Source: Synechocystis sp. PCC 7509
GTDB taxonomy: Bacteria > Cyanobacteriota > Cyanobacteriia > Cyanobacteriales > Chroococcidiopsidaceae
Direction of reading: 5' to 3'
NCBI RefSeq assembly: GCF_000332075.2
Contig: NZ_ALVU02000001.1
Coordinates: 1 to 64,000, forward strand
Length of the DNA stretch: 64,000 bases
A program made the translations under genes and the position numbers. Of the stretch, positions 9,416 to 17,146 are shown piece by piece. The first letter of the stretch is position 1, and each line of letters begins with the position of its first letter. The notes under the pieces are model-generated. The model was not told the origin of the DNA. It searched no databases and saw only the letters and a program-made list of their open reading frames with translations.

Positions 9416-9739
9416 AAAATCTTCTCTAGGAAAGCAAAAATATAGATAGGTTTTAGATTAGCTATAAAGTCAGATCGAAACCTAGTTCCTAAAGAGAGAT
9501 TGAGGGATTGAAGGGTTGGGAAAGCAAATATATTTAACGGATTTTGAAAGCAAATTGGTAACATTAATGCAACAATTTTATAACATCTCCCTATTATCGA
9601 CCAATTAAAAAATATCTCCCAGATAGAACATTCTCGGCATCGTTCTCCAGTCAACTGCTTTGTGTTTTCATTCTTTGTGGATTGATTGCTTATTGCCATC
9701 AGCCAAAAAAGCCAGGTATTGCTACCATTCATAATTTGC
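9416..9739. other. intergenic stretch with a solo IS1-type end at 9570-9591
   Basis: The 22 bp at 9570-9591 match the right terminal repeat of the IS1-family copies here (compare 10296-10317 and 15639-15660: CAACA, a short run, then AACATCTCCC). No transposase sequence adjoins it, so it is a leftover end. The rest holds the upstream region of the CTDH gene and AT-rich DNA with no gene I can support. Confidence 0.6.
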
Positions 9740-10317
9740 TTTATTCTGCTTAACCCGAACTGACGTTAAAGAAATAAAAAAAACAAAACCAATTGCAATC
9801 AGTGAATTTATCAGTTTTAAAACAACGCAATTGCGAGTCAATGGTGGTTGATATTTGCTTGCTTAAGCCTTTGAAAATATCATCAGATTTGGAATCTGAA
9901 CTCGATGAAGATGGTCGTTTCGTTACCAAGAAATCTAATCAGAGGTGGTTATGGCACGCCATTGAGCGTAAGAGCGGAAAAATTTTAGCCTCCGCCAGAG
10001 GTAGACGTTCTGATGAAGCTTTTGTACAGTTGAAAGCTTTATTAGATCCCTTTGGAATTACCCGTTTTTACACCGATGATTGGGGAGCTTATTCGCGGCA
10101 TTTAGACCAAAGATTGCATAAAATTGGTAAACAAAACACTCAAAAAATAGAAAACAAGCATTTGAATTTACGAACACGAATTAAACGTTTAGCACGGAAA
10201 ACGATTTGCTTTTCTAAGACGGTGCTTATGCACGATCTTGTAATTGGACTATTTATTAACCGCTACGAGTTTGGTTTGTTAATTTAATACTTAATCAACA
10301 ATTTTACAACATCTCCC
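9740..10317 (+). mobile_element. IS1-family element, left-truncated
   Basis: The right end is intact, finishing in AACATCTCCC at 10317. Inside are the end of insA (ELKK-like residues before the insB start) and an almost complete insB. There is no left terminal repeat and no InsA zinc-finger region, so the element has lost its left third. It runs into the broken Uma2 gene on its right. Three IS1 copies in this window share the same end sequence, so the family was once active here. Confidence 0.8.
9793..10287 (+). pseudogene. IS1-family transposase InsB, not expressible as normal InsAB
   Basis: From about residue 50 the frame is uninterrupted and matches InsB: KKSNQRWLWHAIE, then FYTDDWGAY and KIENKHLNLRTRIKRLARK, ending NRYEFGLLI. 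The DDE residues appear as Asp in SELDED, Asp in YTDDW and Glu in KIENKH. The usual motif after the first Asp is altered (DEDGRFVTKKSN instead of a DELW-FVGKKSN-type sequence). InsB is normally made as a frameshift fusion with InsA, and InsA is missing. I therefore call it inactive. Confidence 0.75.
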
Positions 10318-10497
10318 AATTTGTTTTGCTTCGATTAGATCATTGATAGCAGTAACTAGCTTACCTTGTAACTTGCTATGTTTCCCTTGGGGCATTGGTT
10401 TTTGGACAACTTGACCGTTAATATACTCGCTATAGGGCTTAGTTTCGGGTAGTTTGAGAAACTCATCTAGGGTGATTTTTGTGGGTGACTCTACCAT
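10318..10497 (-). pseudogene. Uma2-family (DUF820) nuclease-like gene, 5' fragment cut by IS1
   Basis: ATG at 10495-10497 opens a frame with the Uma2 start (TLDEFLKLPETKPYSEYING, then QKPMPQGKHSKLQ). After about 60 codons it runs into the IS1 right end, and the last residues (GRCCKIVD) are translated IS sequence. The PD-(D/E)XK core found near residues 80-140 of full-length relatives is missing. No continuation is found on the far side of the IS, so the gene was truncated and not merely interrupted. Confidence 0.75.
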
Positions 10498-10641
10498 AAG
10501 TAGGAATGCTGAATTATCTGTAAGATAGATTGGTTTCCGTAGTAGCCCTGAAAGCTTTAGCCAGCGAAGGTTGTGTGATTCAAGCTATTGATAGTTTGAT
10601 TAGTCCCAGCTACTTAGTGCGATCGCCTGTTTACTAAAATG
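10498..10641. other. short gap with a possible coding relic
   Basis: On the plus strand a start-less open frame reads LVSVVALKALASEGC and then VIQAIDSLISPSYLV before stopping near 10637. It looks protein-like but I do not recognise it. It is probably the tail of a deleted gene. Nothing else is seen here. Confidence 0.25.
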
Positions 10642-11145
10642 TTAGTTTAAAACTTTTTTCATGATCCAATTTTGAATAATATGCACGCCAACTTGCTCGA
10701 AACCTAGCTTTTGGTACAAGTGCAGAGCATTATCATTTGTTGGATCGCAACTTAAGGAAATTTGTTGATAACCATCGGCTTTTGCTTGTTCAAAGAGATG
10801 AATTAGTAAAGATTTTCCTAACCCTTTGTTTCGGTATTGAGGGAGGAGGGCAATAGCAAGTTCGGGAGTGCGATCGCTTATATAGCCATAACCTTGATTA
10901 TCTACTGTAAAAAGACGATACCAAGCAGCGCCAATAGGGGTTTCAACGTCAAGAGCAATGAAGGCGCGATCGCTTTTACGTCCCCAATCCTGAACATACT
11001 TAGCTAAATCGGGAGTTTGCAAAACTTCTCGTGGAGGTAAAGTTTTTCCTTCCCGCACACAACGCAAGCTGCGAATTTCGTACAACATATCCCATAAAAA
11101 CGGGACATCATCCTGATTAACCGCTCGAATCTGGTAAAAATCCAT
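10642..11145 (-). CDS. GNAT-family N-acetyltransferase
   Basis: 167 residues from the chosen ATG (MDFYQIRAVNQDD). The acetyl-CoA loop is visible as LLPQYRNKGLGKSLL (R/QxxGxG form) at about residues 105-120, followed by NALHLYQKLGFEQVG, the usual GNAT C-terminal helix and strand. The substrate is unknown. An ATG six codons upstream (11161-11163) lies inside the hairpin of the rtcB terminator (11150-11172), so it would sit in a stem and is unlikely. It begins 36 bp after rtcB, but the terminator between them suggests separate transcription or read-through only. Confidence 0.85.
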   Translation of the reverse strand: MDFYQIRAVNQDDVPFLWDMLYEIRSLRCVREGKTLPPREVLQTPDLAKYVQDWGRKSDRAFIALDVETPIGAAWYRLFTVDNQGYGYISDRTPELAIALLPQYRNKGLGKSLLIHLFEQAKADGYQQISLSCDPTNDNALHLYQKLGFEQVGVHIIQNWIMKKVLN

Positions 11146-11149
11146 TGCT

Positions 11150-11172
11150 AAAAAAGCGGGCATTTTGCCCGC
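11150..11172 (-). terminator. intrinsic terminator of rtcB
   Basis: On the minus strand GCGGGC, loop AAAAT, GCCCGC, then six T. It begins 9 bp after the rtcB stop and is a textbook Rho-independent terminator. The T-run reaches to within 4 bp of the GNAT start codon. Confidence 0.9.
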
Positions 11173-11181
11173 CTCAAATAA

Positions 11182-12933
11182 TTAACCTTTCACGCAAACT
11201 ACTTGCTTTAGAGTTGCTACAATTTCTACTAAATCGGATTGATTGCTCATCACCGTATCTATTGACTTGTAAGCACCGGGAATTTCATCTAAAACCCCTT
11301 CATCTTTGCGACATTCTACGCCCTTTGTTTGCTCAATTAGATCGTCAAGAGTAAAGTTGAGTTTTGCTTTATTTCGAGACATCAAACGCCCCGCGCCATG
11401 ACTACAGGAGCAATAACTATCTGCATTAGCTTTACCTTTGACAATGAAAGATTTTGCCCCCATTGAACCGGGAATAATACCATAATCTTCTTCCCGCGCC
11501 CGTACTGCACCTTTGCGAGTCACGTACACACTCTCACCAAAATGCACTTCTTTCTCAGCGTAATTGTGATGGCAATTTACCGATAGTAAAGGCTTAGTTG
11601 GTTTACCACCAGCCAAATGCTTTTCAACAATTCGCTTAAAACGAGCCATCATGACATCACGGTTAAAACGGGCGTAATTCTGCGCCCACTGCAAATCGTG
11701 CCAATAAGCGGCAAATTCCGGTGTACCAGCAACAAAATAAGCTAAATCCAAGTCGGGTAAACGAATTTCTGCTAACTTAGCTAATTCTTTCGCCGTGCTG
11801 ATATGATTTTGCGCCAACATATTGCCAATGTTGCGCGAACCAGAATGTAACATTAGCCAGACTTGATTTTCGCTATCAATACAAACTTCTAAAAAGTGAT
11901 TTCCACCACCAAGAGAACCCATTTGGTTGATGGCTTTGCTTTCTAGATGCTGTACCCCTGGATGCAAATGTTTAAAATCAGCCCAACCTTGCCAATTAGT
12001 TACAGACTTCTCCACAACTTTATTTTGATTAAATCCAACGGGAATCTCTGCTTCAATATCCAAACGGATTTTTTTAAGTTTGCCTTCTAGTTGTTCGGCG
12101 GTAAAAGGAGTTTTAATTGCACCCATTCCGCAATTGTGAACAAAAACACCCGCCTTTAAAGCAAAATTGTGGTACTCAGGTACAGTCAAACAATAAACAT
12201 CTTCTTGGTAGTTGAGAGTTTCAACTTGTGTGACTTTGTGGTTGCAAACACCTACAATCTGTGAATTCTCAAGACTATTATCTAACTGCTCAAAGTTTTT
12301 GCGATCAATTAAAGCTGGAATTTTACCAACTAAACCTGAATGCGCTACTTTTTGCCATTTACCAGAATAAGGTTGAGCAATCAATGTACAGCCATCTCGA
12401 TCTAGTTTGGAATAAAAGGGCATTAAAGAAGTTTCTGCTGTGAGATTTTGTGCTTCCTCGTAAGTTCCATTTCTCAGCATAAACTGATGATCTGGAGTGC
12501 TTACAACCACTTCCCCATTATCCAAAGTAACTTTAACTAAACTTGCATTGTGTCTAGTTAACTTAGCTGTTGCTTTAGCTGCAACAATCTTATTTGTCAA
12601 AGTACAAGCATAAACGGTAAATTCCTCATCATGATTAGCAAGCCTGCTAATTTTGTAAGATTGCCCATCTATTAATGGAATTAAAGTATCTCCTACAAAG
12701 CAGCCAATATCAACGCCAATCGTCGCCGGAACTATCGCATCAGTAGTTGCAACCACCGATCCCACCAATGCACCTTTACCTAAATGAACATCCGGCATTA
12801 AAGCTACGTGCTTGAATACAAAAGGTAAACTTGCGACATTTTTTGCCATTTGGGTTTCTTGTCCCCCTAAAGCATGATTTGCCCAAGAAAGTACAGGTTT
12901 GGGCGTAGTTATATCTAATTTTTCGTAGGGCAT
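11182..12933 (-). CDS. rtcB: RNA-splicing ligase RtcB precursor with an in-frame mini-intein
   Basis: 583 residues encoding RtcB interrupted by an intein (residues 78-267). Removal leaves 393 residues, close to bacterial RtcB (about 400). RtcB joins RNA 2',3'-cyclic phosphate or 3'-phosphate ends to 5'-OH ends using GTP and Mn2+. Visible exteins: PDVHLGKGALVGSV, GVDIG joined to CGMGA (metal-binding Asp75 and Cys268), GSLGGGNHF, VNCHHNYAEKE and the SHGAGR loop that carries the guanylated histidine. The intein must splice out for the metal site to form. The gene is followed by its own terminator; no archease gene is beside it. The ATG start gives the usual N-terminus (MPYEKLD). Confidence 0.93.
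   Translation of the reverse strand: MPYEKLDITTPKPVLSWANHALGGQETQMAKNVASLPFVFKHVALMPDVHLGKGALVGSVVATTDAIVPATIGVDIGCFVGDTLIPLIDGQSYKISRLANHDEEFTVYACTLTNKIVAAKATAKLTRHNASLVKVTLDNGEVVVSTPDHQFMLRNGTYEEAQNLTAETSLMPFYSKLDRDGCTLIAQPYSGKWQKVAHSGLVGKIPALIDRKNFEQLDNSLENSQIVGVCNHKVTQVETLNYQEDVYCLTVPEYHNFALKAGVFVHNCGMGAIKTPFTAEQLEGKLKKIRLDIEAEIPVGFNQNKVVEKSVTNWQGWADFKHLHPGVQHLESKAINQMGSLGGGNHFLEVCIDSENQVWLMLHSGSRNIGNMLAQNHISTAKELAKLAEIRLPDLDLAYFVAGTPEFAAYWHDLQWAQNYARFNRDVMMARFKRIVEKHLAGGKPTKPLLSVNCHHNYAEKEVHFGESVYVTRKGAVRAREEDYGIIPGSMGAKSFIVKGKANADSYCSCSHGAGRLMSRNKAKLNFTLDDLIEQTKGVECRKDEGVLDEIPGAYKSIDTVMSNQSDLVEIVATLKQVVCVKG
12133..12702 (-). other. RtcB mini-intein (190 residues, no homing endonuclease)
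   Basis: It begins with Cys78 (CFVGDTLIP, block A) and ends with VFVHN (block G), followed by Cys268 of the C-extein. Block B is seen as STPDHQF with the TxxH signature, and block F as EDVYCLTVPEYHNFAL. The roughly 60 residues between blocks B and F contain no LAGLIDADG motif, so the endonuclease is absent and this is a splicing-only mini-intein. Every catalytic position (Cys1, block B His, final His-Asn, Cys+1) is present, so it is predicted active. The insertion point splits GVDIG/CGMGA. Confidence 0.92.
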
Positions 12934-13389
12934 AAACGTTTGCCTATAGTTTATATTACATTTATACTACAAGTTACTTACGAGGGTCAAGAGCGATCGC
13001 TTAATTCTTGTACCAAAAAACCAATTCCTACTTTTTGCAACCCAAAATTCACCATATATATATTTTAAATAAATGTAAAAAGTAGCTGTTTAGTCTAATA
13101 ATTGCTGAAAAATAAAAGCTAATTTATTTTCGATTATGGATAAAAAAACAAAAGCAAAGACTATGAAAAAAAATGAAGGTGTTGAAATACTGAAAACTAT
13201 TAACGCAGCGCGGCAAAATGGCTACATCATAATTAGATAATTGTAAAACCGTAAATTTACTTAATTGTAAAAATTTGCCAAAAAATCATCTTTTACAACC
13301 AATTTGAAAAAAATAATCATAGACTTATATGTACTTATAAAACACAAATAAGTAGCCCTTTACCTTTAGGCTGTTTATTACACAATTTG
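12934..13389. other. AT-rich intergenic region between rtcB and the GHL10 gene
   Basis: About 455 bp separating divergent genes, so it should carry both promoters. One HIP1 site lies near 12992. Apart from a 34-codon open frame (13136-13240) I see no gene, RNA motif or repeat. ATATATATATTTTAAAT near 13055 could be promoter-like, but the evidence is only base composition. Confidence 0.5.
13136..13240 (+). CDS. possible 34-residue small protein
   Basis: ATG at 13136 opens a 34-codon frame. It has a Lys-rich start (MDKKTKAKTMKK), then EGVEILKTINAARQ and the ending NGYIIIR. There is no clear ribosome-binding site and no recognised family. Composition is more protein-like than the flanking AT-rich DNA, but at this length chance is likely. 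Confidence 0.2.
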   Translation: MDKKTKAKTMKKNEGVEILKTINAARQNGYIIIR

Positions 13390-14580
13390 ATGATCGTAAA
13401 TTTTACTTTTAATTACTGGCGGCGATCGCTTTGGCGGCGGCTGTCATGGCTATTTTTAGGTTTGTTAATAGGACTATTACTATTTGGTAGTGCAAGCTCT
13501 GTAGCGCAAACAACCCGTCCAGAAATTCGCGGTGTATGGATGACGGCTAATGATAAAAATATCCTGCGCGATCGCGCCAAAGTGCTAGAGGCGATGCAGC
13601 AACTACGGCGGCTGAATTTCAACACCGTTTATCCTGTAGTGTGGAATTCTGGCTATGTAATGTATGAAAGCCTCGTAGCCAAGCGTAACGGCATTCAACC
13701 TTTTGTCTACAAAGGCTTTGACGGGCATGATATTTTAGCGGATGTGACAAATCAAGCTCATCGCCAGCAGTTGTTAACGATTCCTTGGTTTGAATTTGGG
13801 TTTATGGCTCCTCCAACCTCAGAACTAGCGATCGCCCATCCTCAATGGCTCACGCAACGCCGCGATGGTAGCCAAACGTCCATTAGTGCGGCGGGGGAAG
13901 TATTGTGGCTCAATCCTTTTCATCCTCAAGTACAGAAACTTATTAGCGATTTAGTTATAGAAATTGTCAGCAAATACAATGTTGATGGCATTCAGTTTGA
14001 CGATCATATGAGTTTGCCCAATGAGTTTGGCTACGATAAATATACGATCGCCTTATATACCCAAGAAACTCAGCTTCCACCCCCAGCGAATCCTCAAGAT
14101 CCAGCCTGGACGCGATGGAGAGCCGATAAAATTACAGCTTTTATGGTGCAACTCCATCAATCGGTTAAAGCTATCCGACCTAATTTAATTTTCTCTGTAG
14201 CTCCCGCACCTTACGATGCAGCTTACAGGTTGCATTTGCAAGATTGGCTTGATTGGGTACGGTTAAATATTGTTGATGAATTGATTGTGCAAGTTTATCG
14301 CCCCGATGTACCAAGTTTTATTGCCAAAATTACCCGTCCCGAAATTCAAGAAGCACAGCAAAAAATTCCTACAGCAATTGGAATTATTGCCGGGTTAAGA
14401 AATCGTCCCGTATCCATTAGGCAAATTGGGCTGCAAGCACGGGCTGCAAAACAACGTGGTTTAGGTGTTTGTTTCTTTTACTACGAAAGTTTGTGGAATC
14501 ACGCTTCAGAAACTGTTGCTCAAAGACAATCGGGTTTTCAAGCGCTGTTTCCTTCTCTAGCGTTGCGGGCTACTAGATAA
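13390..14580 (+). CDS. glycoside-hydrolase-like 10 (GHL10/YddW-type) exported protein
   Basis: 396 residues. An Arg-rich N-terminus and a hydrophobic helix (about 18-38) ending SSVAQ look like a signal peptide, so it is likely periplasmic. The GHL10 TIM-barrel follows: PEIRGVWMT at the first strand, LRRLNFNTVYPVVWN, IPWFEFGFM with a candidate acidic residue, and VDGIQFDDH with the conserved Asp pair. Relatives such as E. coli DigH/YddW cut denuded glycan strands of peptidoglycan, so cell-wall turnover is a fair inference. ATG at 13390 is chosen over the TTG just before it. Confidence 0.88.
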   Translation: MIVNFTFNYWRRSLWRRLSWLFLGLLIGLLLFGSASSVAQTTRPEIRGVWMTANDKNILRDRAKVLEAMQQLRRLNFNTVYPVVWNSGYVMYESLVAKRNGIQPFVYKGFDGHDILADVTNQAHRQQLLTIPWFEFGFMAPPTSELAIAHPQWLTQRRDGSQTSISAAGEVLWLNPFHPQVQKLISDLVIEIVSKYNVDGIQFDDHMSLPNEFGYDKYTIALYTQETQLPPPANPQDPAWTRWRADKITAFMVQLHQSVKAIRPNLIFSVAPAPYDAAYRLHLQDWLDWVRLNIVDELIVQVYRPDVPSFIAKITRPEIQEAQQKIPTAIGIIAGLRNRPVSIRQIGLQARAAKQRGLGVCFFYYESLWNHASETVAQRQSGFQALFPSLALRATR

Positions 14581-14788
14581 AGTAATTTATGGCGATCGCA
14601 CAGCAGTTTTGGTAATTCTTCTCAACCAGATTGGAGTATTGCGGTTAAGGTTGGGTAGTTGCTTGCAAGTAAATTTATTTGGGCAGTGGTCGGCATACCG
14701 CCCTCTCTTATAAAAACATTGCGGAGCAGTCAAAACTATACGCGCACCTTTTCAAAAAGTCCTTTTGATATTATAGCTAAAGGAAAAA
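14581..14788. other. gap between the GHL10 gene and the IS1 copy
   Basis: One HIP1 site near 14592 and no coding signal. The C-terminal part of the gene broken by the IS (see 15661-16070) is not recognisable here, so DNA was lost on this side. Confidence 0.4.
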
Positions 14789-15660
14789 TGGAGGTGTTGT
14801 AAAAGTGTTGGTAAAAAGTTAAATAGATAGACCAAATTTGTATCTATTAATAAACATCCCAATCGCTAAATTGTGCATGACAACTGTTTTGGGGAAAAAT
14901 AGTTTTTCGAGCTAAACGCTTAATTCGAGTTGCAAATTCAAATGCTTATTTTCTATCTTTTGAGTATTTTGTTTGCCAATTTTATGCAAGTGTTGCTCTA
15001 AATACCGTTAATAAGCTCCCCAATTATCGGTGTAAAAACGGGTAATTTCAAAGGGTTCTAATCAAGCTTTCAATTGGACAAAAACTTCATCACAACGTGT
15101 CCCAAAAACGTAGGCTAAAACTTTTCTGCTCTGACGCTCAATAGCGTGCCACAACCACCTTTGGTTAGCTTTTTTTCCAACGAAGCTCCACATTTCATCG
15201 TTTTTTCGATTCCATCCCAATCGTCATCAAGTCTAGTTTAGCTACACAAATATCAACCACCATTGATTCGCAATCAGATTGCTTTAACATTAATAAATCC
15301 ACTGGTTGCAATTGGGTTTGTTTTTTTAGTTCTTTGATAACAGTGCTAGTGCTAATATGCAATACTCTTGCTGTATCTCGAATTCCACTGCCGTTAAGAG
15401 CCATGTCTACAATTTGTTGTTTTACTTTTCGGGACTGTCCTTGATAAGCATAATTTAAAATGAATGTTCAACCCTCACAAACTTGTTCGCGACATTGGTA
15501 GCGTTACTTCCCTTGAGGAGTCTTCCCATTTTTTACAATATTTACTCCCTGACAGTAAGGACAATGCAATACTTGTGTAATCATGGCTAATCTTGATACT
15601 ATTTATACTACTACTTCCCTAATTGAATGTTGTCATATCAACACTTTTGCAACATCTCCC
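14789..15660 (-). mobile_element. IS1-family element, full length but decayed
   Basis: The ends are near-perfect 22-bp inverted repeats (14789-14810 and 15639-15660; three mismatches by eye). On the minus strand insA starts at about 15586 (VLHCPYCQG zinc-finger start, then MALNGSGIRDTARVLHIS) and insB follows (KKANQRWLWHAIE, FYTDNWGAY, KIGKQNTQKIENKH). InsA has at least one in-frame stop and both parts carry frameshifts or stops, for example after GAY. About 870 bp is slightly longer than typical IS1 (768 bp). No target-site duplication is evident. It sits inside the pRiA4b-ORF3-like gene. Confidence 0.85.
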
Positions 15661-16070
15661 TCTACTCCTCCAATTGAAAATCCATGCAGATGAGAATTCG
15701 TCCAACCCATCGATGATTGAATAATCTGATGTAATTTTCCTAGTGTGATGTAACGGTTGACTTGTACCCGTCTCCAGATTGGCGGACTAAAATCTTTAAG
15801 CGTGATTTTCAGTTGATAAACAGATTTAGCCTTTGATTGTAATTGATTTGCCATATTAGGTTGTTTAATTTCAATTTGAGACTTAGGATTCGATTGTCGA
15901 TATCGTTTAACAATTTCATTAACCGTCGTCTTACTCAAGTGCAATACCCCCACAATTTGACGGTAGGAATTACCTTGCTCCACTATCAGTAATACCTTGG
16001 AAGTCAATTGGTCTGCTTTCACTCTTTGTCGAGGTTGCCTGCCTAATTTCTGACCCCGTGCCTTAGCTCA
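15661..16070 (-). pseudogene. HTH plus pRiA4b ORF-3-like gene, interrupted by IS1
   Basis: The frame opens after a stop near 16070 (AKARGQKLGRQPRQR), with GTG at 16020-16022 the first usable start. An HTH follows (SYRQIVGVLHLSKTTVNEIVKRY), then the start of a pRiA4b ORF-3 domain (YQLKITLKDFSPPIWRRVQV, GKLHQIIQSSMGW, HLHGFSIGG). The IS1 end at 15660 breaks the reading after GGVEG. The family's C-terminal half is absent beyond the IS. Function of the family is unknown; the HTH resembles those at transposase N-termini. Confidence 0.7.
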
Positions 16071-16078
16071 GAGATAAT

Positions 16079-16391
16079 TCATTCTAGAAGGGAAAATAAT
16101 TTATCGATATCATGAGCAAGACATCGTTCAGCTTTGGTAAGAGAATCATAGCCAGACCTCCGCGCGATATTGCGGATAATAGACCAATTGGTGGCAGCAT
16201 TGTAGTTACTAAATGGGGCAGCATCTTCTCCAAAAATTACATCTTTCACGAGCGTGCAAACGATTTTCAATTCCCCAATTAAGTTCAGTAAAGACCTTGA
16301 CGATGCGACAGGTAATTCATCCGTGAGTCTTCTCAATATCAACAAACTGTTCCCAGGGTTTTTGACCAGTGGCAATCGTTTTACCCCTCTC
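16079..16391 (-). pseudogene. transposase fragment (ISAs1/IS4-type C-terminus)
   Basis: Two phases can be read: KTIATGQKPWEQFVDIEKT in one, then after a frameshift NYNAATNWSIIRNIA and YDSLTKAERCLAHDIDKLF to the stop at 16079. The latter resembles the C-terminal helix region of ISAs1-like transposases. The catalytic core is missing. It directly abuts the C-terminally truncated Uma2 gene, so its arrival probably caused that truncation. Family naming is tentative. Confidence 0.55.
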
Positions 16392-16799
16392 CTAAGAAAC
16401 AATTTGAGTAGAGGGGTAATCCACAATCCAATACTCTGCAATGCCTAAACGCTGATATTCTGCCAATTTATCGATGTAATCGTCTTCCCAATTGGTTGAA
16501 ACAACTTCTACCGCTAGTTGGATCGGCTTAGTTAAAGCTGCATAACATGATACATTGGAGTTCCACTCTACCTCGCTAACTACACTAACATCAGGATTTC
16601 TACCTCGTTCTCGCCCCTCACAGGTGGAAGTTTTGATTAGTATGCCTTTATCAGTAATATAGCTAAGATTATTGCGCCTAATTTCATCGTCGAAAGCAAA
16701 TAATAAAAATCTTCCTACATTTAACTCAAAAATGCCCTTGCCATCAGGGTATTGCTGAAGAAACTCGGCAAAATTTAGCTTTTTAGTAGTGGTAGTCAT
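16392..16799 (-). pseudogene. Uma2-family (DUF820) endonuclease-like gene, 3' end lost
   Basis: 135 residues from ATG at 16797-16799. Uma2 hallmarks are seen: RNPDVSVVSEVEW, LAVEVVSTNWEDDYIDKLAEYQ (acidic residues of a PD-(D/E)XK-like core) and GIAEYWIVDY. Relatives continue for about 50 residues beyond that motif; here it ends PSTQIVS where the transposase fragment begins. The core is intact, so a stable short protein cannot be excluded. Uma2 genes are multicopy in cyanobacteria and tend to sit near mobile DNA, as here. Confidence 0.7.
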
Positions 16800-17146
16800 A
16801 AAAAGTACCTTGTGCTTTTACAAAGCTGTTAGTTGCAACCTTATTTGTAGGCAATGTACCACTAGCTCAATTAAACCAGCTAATGGACGGGCAAAAAACT
16901 GACACATTCTCTCGCCCACAAATGCTGCTGTCAAAATAACACTATAGACAGCGATCGCACTTAATAAAAAAGTACATATTACAGGAACTTCAAGTAAACT
17001 TTAAGATTCTTTATAAATAGAAGCCTTATGCTAGTATTTGGGTGATTTAAGCGTTTAAGTATTGATAATTGACCGCATACGCTATTTAAAGGCGTTTCTA
17101 TACTTTGGTGGTTGAGGAAAGGAAAGGAGTGGAGAACAGCATATTC
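16800..17146. other. intergenic region upstream of the oxidoreductase
   Basis: It holds one HIP1 site (near 16951). A start-less minus-strand open frame over about 16818-17005 (FLLSAIAVYSVILTAAF, then GERMCQFFARPLAGL) looks like a membrane-protein relic. GAGGAAAGGAAAGGAG around 17114-17129 precedes the ATG at 17147. No family recognised. Confidence 0.35.

Noticed and set aside
9340-9732. 130-codon open frame on the minus strand
   Set aside because: It begins upstream of the CTDH gene, runs through an IS end and into CTDH in another phase; no protein character and no start signal.
12133-12702. Insertion sequence or frameshift in rtcB
   Set aside because: The insert is in frame, starts with Cys and ends His-Asn before Cys, with blocks B, F and G present: an intein.
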